Shown here: one piece after another, positions 5,351-6,426 of the stretch
Position numbering within the stretch: position 1 is the stretch's first letter
Layout of the letters: every line of letters starts with the position of its first letter
DNA from: CAZHLD01 sp964533185
GTDB taxonomy: Bacteria > Acidobacteriota > Terriglobia > Acidiferrales > UBA7541
NCBI GenBank assembly: GCA_964533185.1
Contig: CAZHLD010000106.1
Coordinates: forward strand, 1 to 6,426
DNA length: 6,426 nt
Direction of reading: 5' to 3'
The notes under the pieces: generated by a model
What the model saw: the letters and a program-made list of their open reading frames with translations, nothing else
Database searches by the model: none
Told to the model about the DNA's origin: nothing
Translations under genes and position numbers: made by a program

Positions 5351-6426
5351 CTACTCCATGGAGCCTTTGGGAGCGATCCACTTGGGCTCGTTGGCCTGAA
5401 TCTGCTCGATCAGCCGGACGTCTTCGGGCGTGGGCAGCACGTCCTTGACGTACTCGCCGTATTTCTTTTCGTCGAGGAGCTCGCCGGTGACGCTATAGGG
5501 CTGATTGGCGAACTCGCCGATGTGGCGATTGAACTTGATGTCGGGCACGTAGAGCGGCGCGGCGCCGGCGGGCAGGCTCCTATTGATCTGCTCGATGAGC
5601 TTCTGGCATTCCTGGTGATAGAGCTCGCGGCTGTACTCGTTCATGCGGCCGAGGTCGGCTTCCTGTTTGGCCTGCGGCTCGTCGTAGCGGCCCTTGAGTC
5701 CCCAGACGTAAAACCAGTGCGCGGAGCTGGAGCGATCCACGCCGAAGAGATCCAGGCTGACCGGAATCCATTTGTTGATGAACTTCTGGACGATACCGAT
5801 GGGCACGATGCCGGCCTTGACGATGCGCTTGATGCCGTCCTGGCCGGTGCCCAGGTGGAAAGACTCCTCCTTGAGCATGGGGATCATGGATTGGGCCAGC
5901 GGGGCAAAGCCGGAATAGCTGAGCATGGTGAGCTGGAACTTGCCGTCGCGGTCCACGAAATCGGTGTAGGTGAAGAAGTCCAGCCAGTGGTTGACGTCCT
6001 GATTGAAGGCGCCGAGCAGGCGTTTGTGGTCGAAGGCGCGGCGCTCGAGCATCTTCTGCGCTTCGACGCGGCCGGTGTAGCCGAAATAGTTGATGAGCAG
6101 GTGGCACATCTGCCAGCCGTGGCGCATCTCCTCGGTGACGACGCGGCAGAGCGACTGGCGGTCGTGCTCGCTGGGCGAGTTCAGGAAGAGCTTGCGCTGT
6201 TGCTCGACCGAGGCGAACTCGGTGTCGCCCTGATAGACGATGAGGTTGAGCAGGGCGTCGCGCATGCGCTGGTCGGGCATCTGGATGACCCGCTCCCACT
6301 TGGGGCGGCCTTTGAAGGCGCCAAACTCGATTTCGTTCGAGCGGGTGGGGCCGAACTTGGCCTCGAACTGATAGTTGGCGATTTCGGGGTAGTCCACGCC
6401 GATGTCCTTGCGCCAGACGCGGAACA
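5351..6426 (-). CDS. BoxB/PaaA-like diiron acyl-CoA epoxidase (phenylacetate-CoA oxygenase family), N-terminus off window
   Basis: Seen: the frame is open from the right edge; nine codons (FRVWRKDIG) precede the first possible start, a GTG at 6397, so the real start is outside. Numbered from that GTG, the diiron ligands are Glu60 (GDTEFASVEQQ), Glu90 and His93 (EEMRHGWQ), Asp149 (VDRDGKFQL), and Glu178 and His181 (KEESFHLGTG). The 30-residue spacing of the first two and 29-residue spacing of Asp149 to Glu178 match what I recall for BoxB. LFGVDRSSSAHW, the following GLKGRYDE, FNRHIGEFA and the C-terminal WIAPKG also match. Known: BoxB (about 473 residues) epoxidises benzoyl-CoA with O2; PaaA does the same to phenylacetyl-CoA within a multisubunit complex. 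This protein lacks the long insert BoxB has before its FHRKIG block, and no PaaB/C/D-like genes are visible downstream. The family is firm; benzoyl-CoA or another cyclic CoA ester as substrate is inference. Confidence 0.92.
   Translation of the reverse strand, partial: FRVWRKDIGVDYPEIANYQFEAKFGPTRSNEIEFGAFKGRPKWERVIQMPDQRMRDALLNLIVYQGDTEFASVEQQRKLFLNSPSEHDRQSLCRVVTEEMRHGWQMCHLLINYFGYTGRVEAQKMLERRAFDHKRLLGAFNQDVNHWLDFFTYTDFVDRDGKFQLTMLSYSGFAPLAQSMIPMLKEESFHLGTGQDGIKRIVKAGIVPIGIVQKFINKWIPVSLDLFGVDRSSSAHWFYVWGLKGRYDEPQAKQEADLGRMNEYSRELYHQECQKLIEQINRSLPAGAAPLYVPDIKFNRHIGEFANQPYSVTGELLDEKKYGEYVKDVLPTPEDVRLIEQIQANEPKWIAPKGSME

Noticed and set aside
5351..6397. Complete 348-residue epoxidase starting at the GTG at 6397
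   Set aside because: The frame stays open upstream to the window edge with plausible coding sequence (FRVWRKDIG) and no ribosome binding site before the GTG, so the gene is cut by the edge.

Overview
This is a GC-rich window in which every supported gene lies on the minus strand, so the genes read from right to left. It looks like part of a catabolic cluster for an aromatic or other cyclic acid handled as a coenzyme A thioester. The host is probably a soil or sediment bacterium. The spacers hold short palindromes of a kind I associate with Acidobacteriota (GGGGC...GCCCC elements, a GGACAGGC hairpin, a GGCACCGGCA hairpin). This taxonomic guess is weak and rests on recall, not on a marker gene. 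A run of 100 N marks a scaffold gap, so the sequence is probably from a draft or metagenome-assembled genome.

Layout in transcription order. (1) 6426-5351: a BoxB/PaaA-like diiron acyl-CoA epoxidase, cut at its N-terminus by the window edge. (2) A 120-bp spacer with hairpins. (3) 5230-2888: a tight three-gene block of CoA-transferase beta subunit (interrupted by the N gap), an enoyl-CoA hydratase resembling cyclohexadienecarbonyl-CoA hydratase, and CoA-transferase alpha subunit. The junctions are an ATGA overlap and a 3-bp spacer. (4) A 108-bp spacer with two palindromic elements. (5) 2779-2456: a single-domain rhodanese. (6) A 120-bp spacer with a possible intrinsic terminator, a 24-bp perfect palindrome and a short tandem repeat. 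(7) 2335-1: a [2Fe-2S] subunit followed after 2 bp by the molybdopterin subunit of a xanthine-oxidase-family enzyme most like 4-hydroxybenzoyl-CoA reductase. The molybdopterin subunit runs off the left edge.

How the genes may work together (inference). The molybdenum enzyme could reductively remove a ring hydroxyl from, or hydroxylate, an aroyl-CoA. The diiron protein would epoxidise the ring with O2. The hydratase would add water to an unsaturated cyclic or linear CoA ester. The CoA transferase would activate an acid or move CoA among acid intermediates. The rhodanese may supply sulfur for maturation of the molybdenum enzyme. Expected partners that are not visible are the FAD subunit of the reductase, a BoxA-type reductase, an aroyl-CoA ligase and a BoxC-type ring-opening enzyme.

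The most notable point is the mixture of parts usually linked to anaerobic benzoyl-CoA metabolism (reductase-like and dienoyl-CoA hydratase-like genes) with an oxygen-dependent BoxB-like epoxidase. The CoA-transferase subunit genes are also separated by the hydratase gene.
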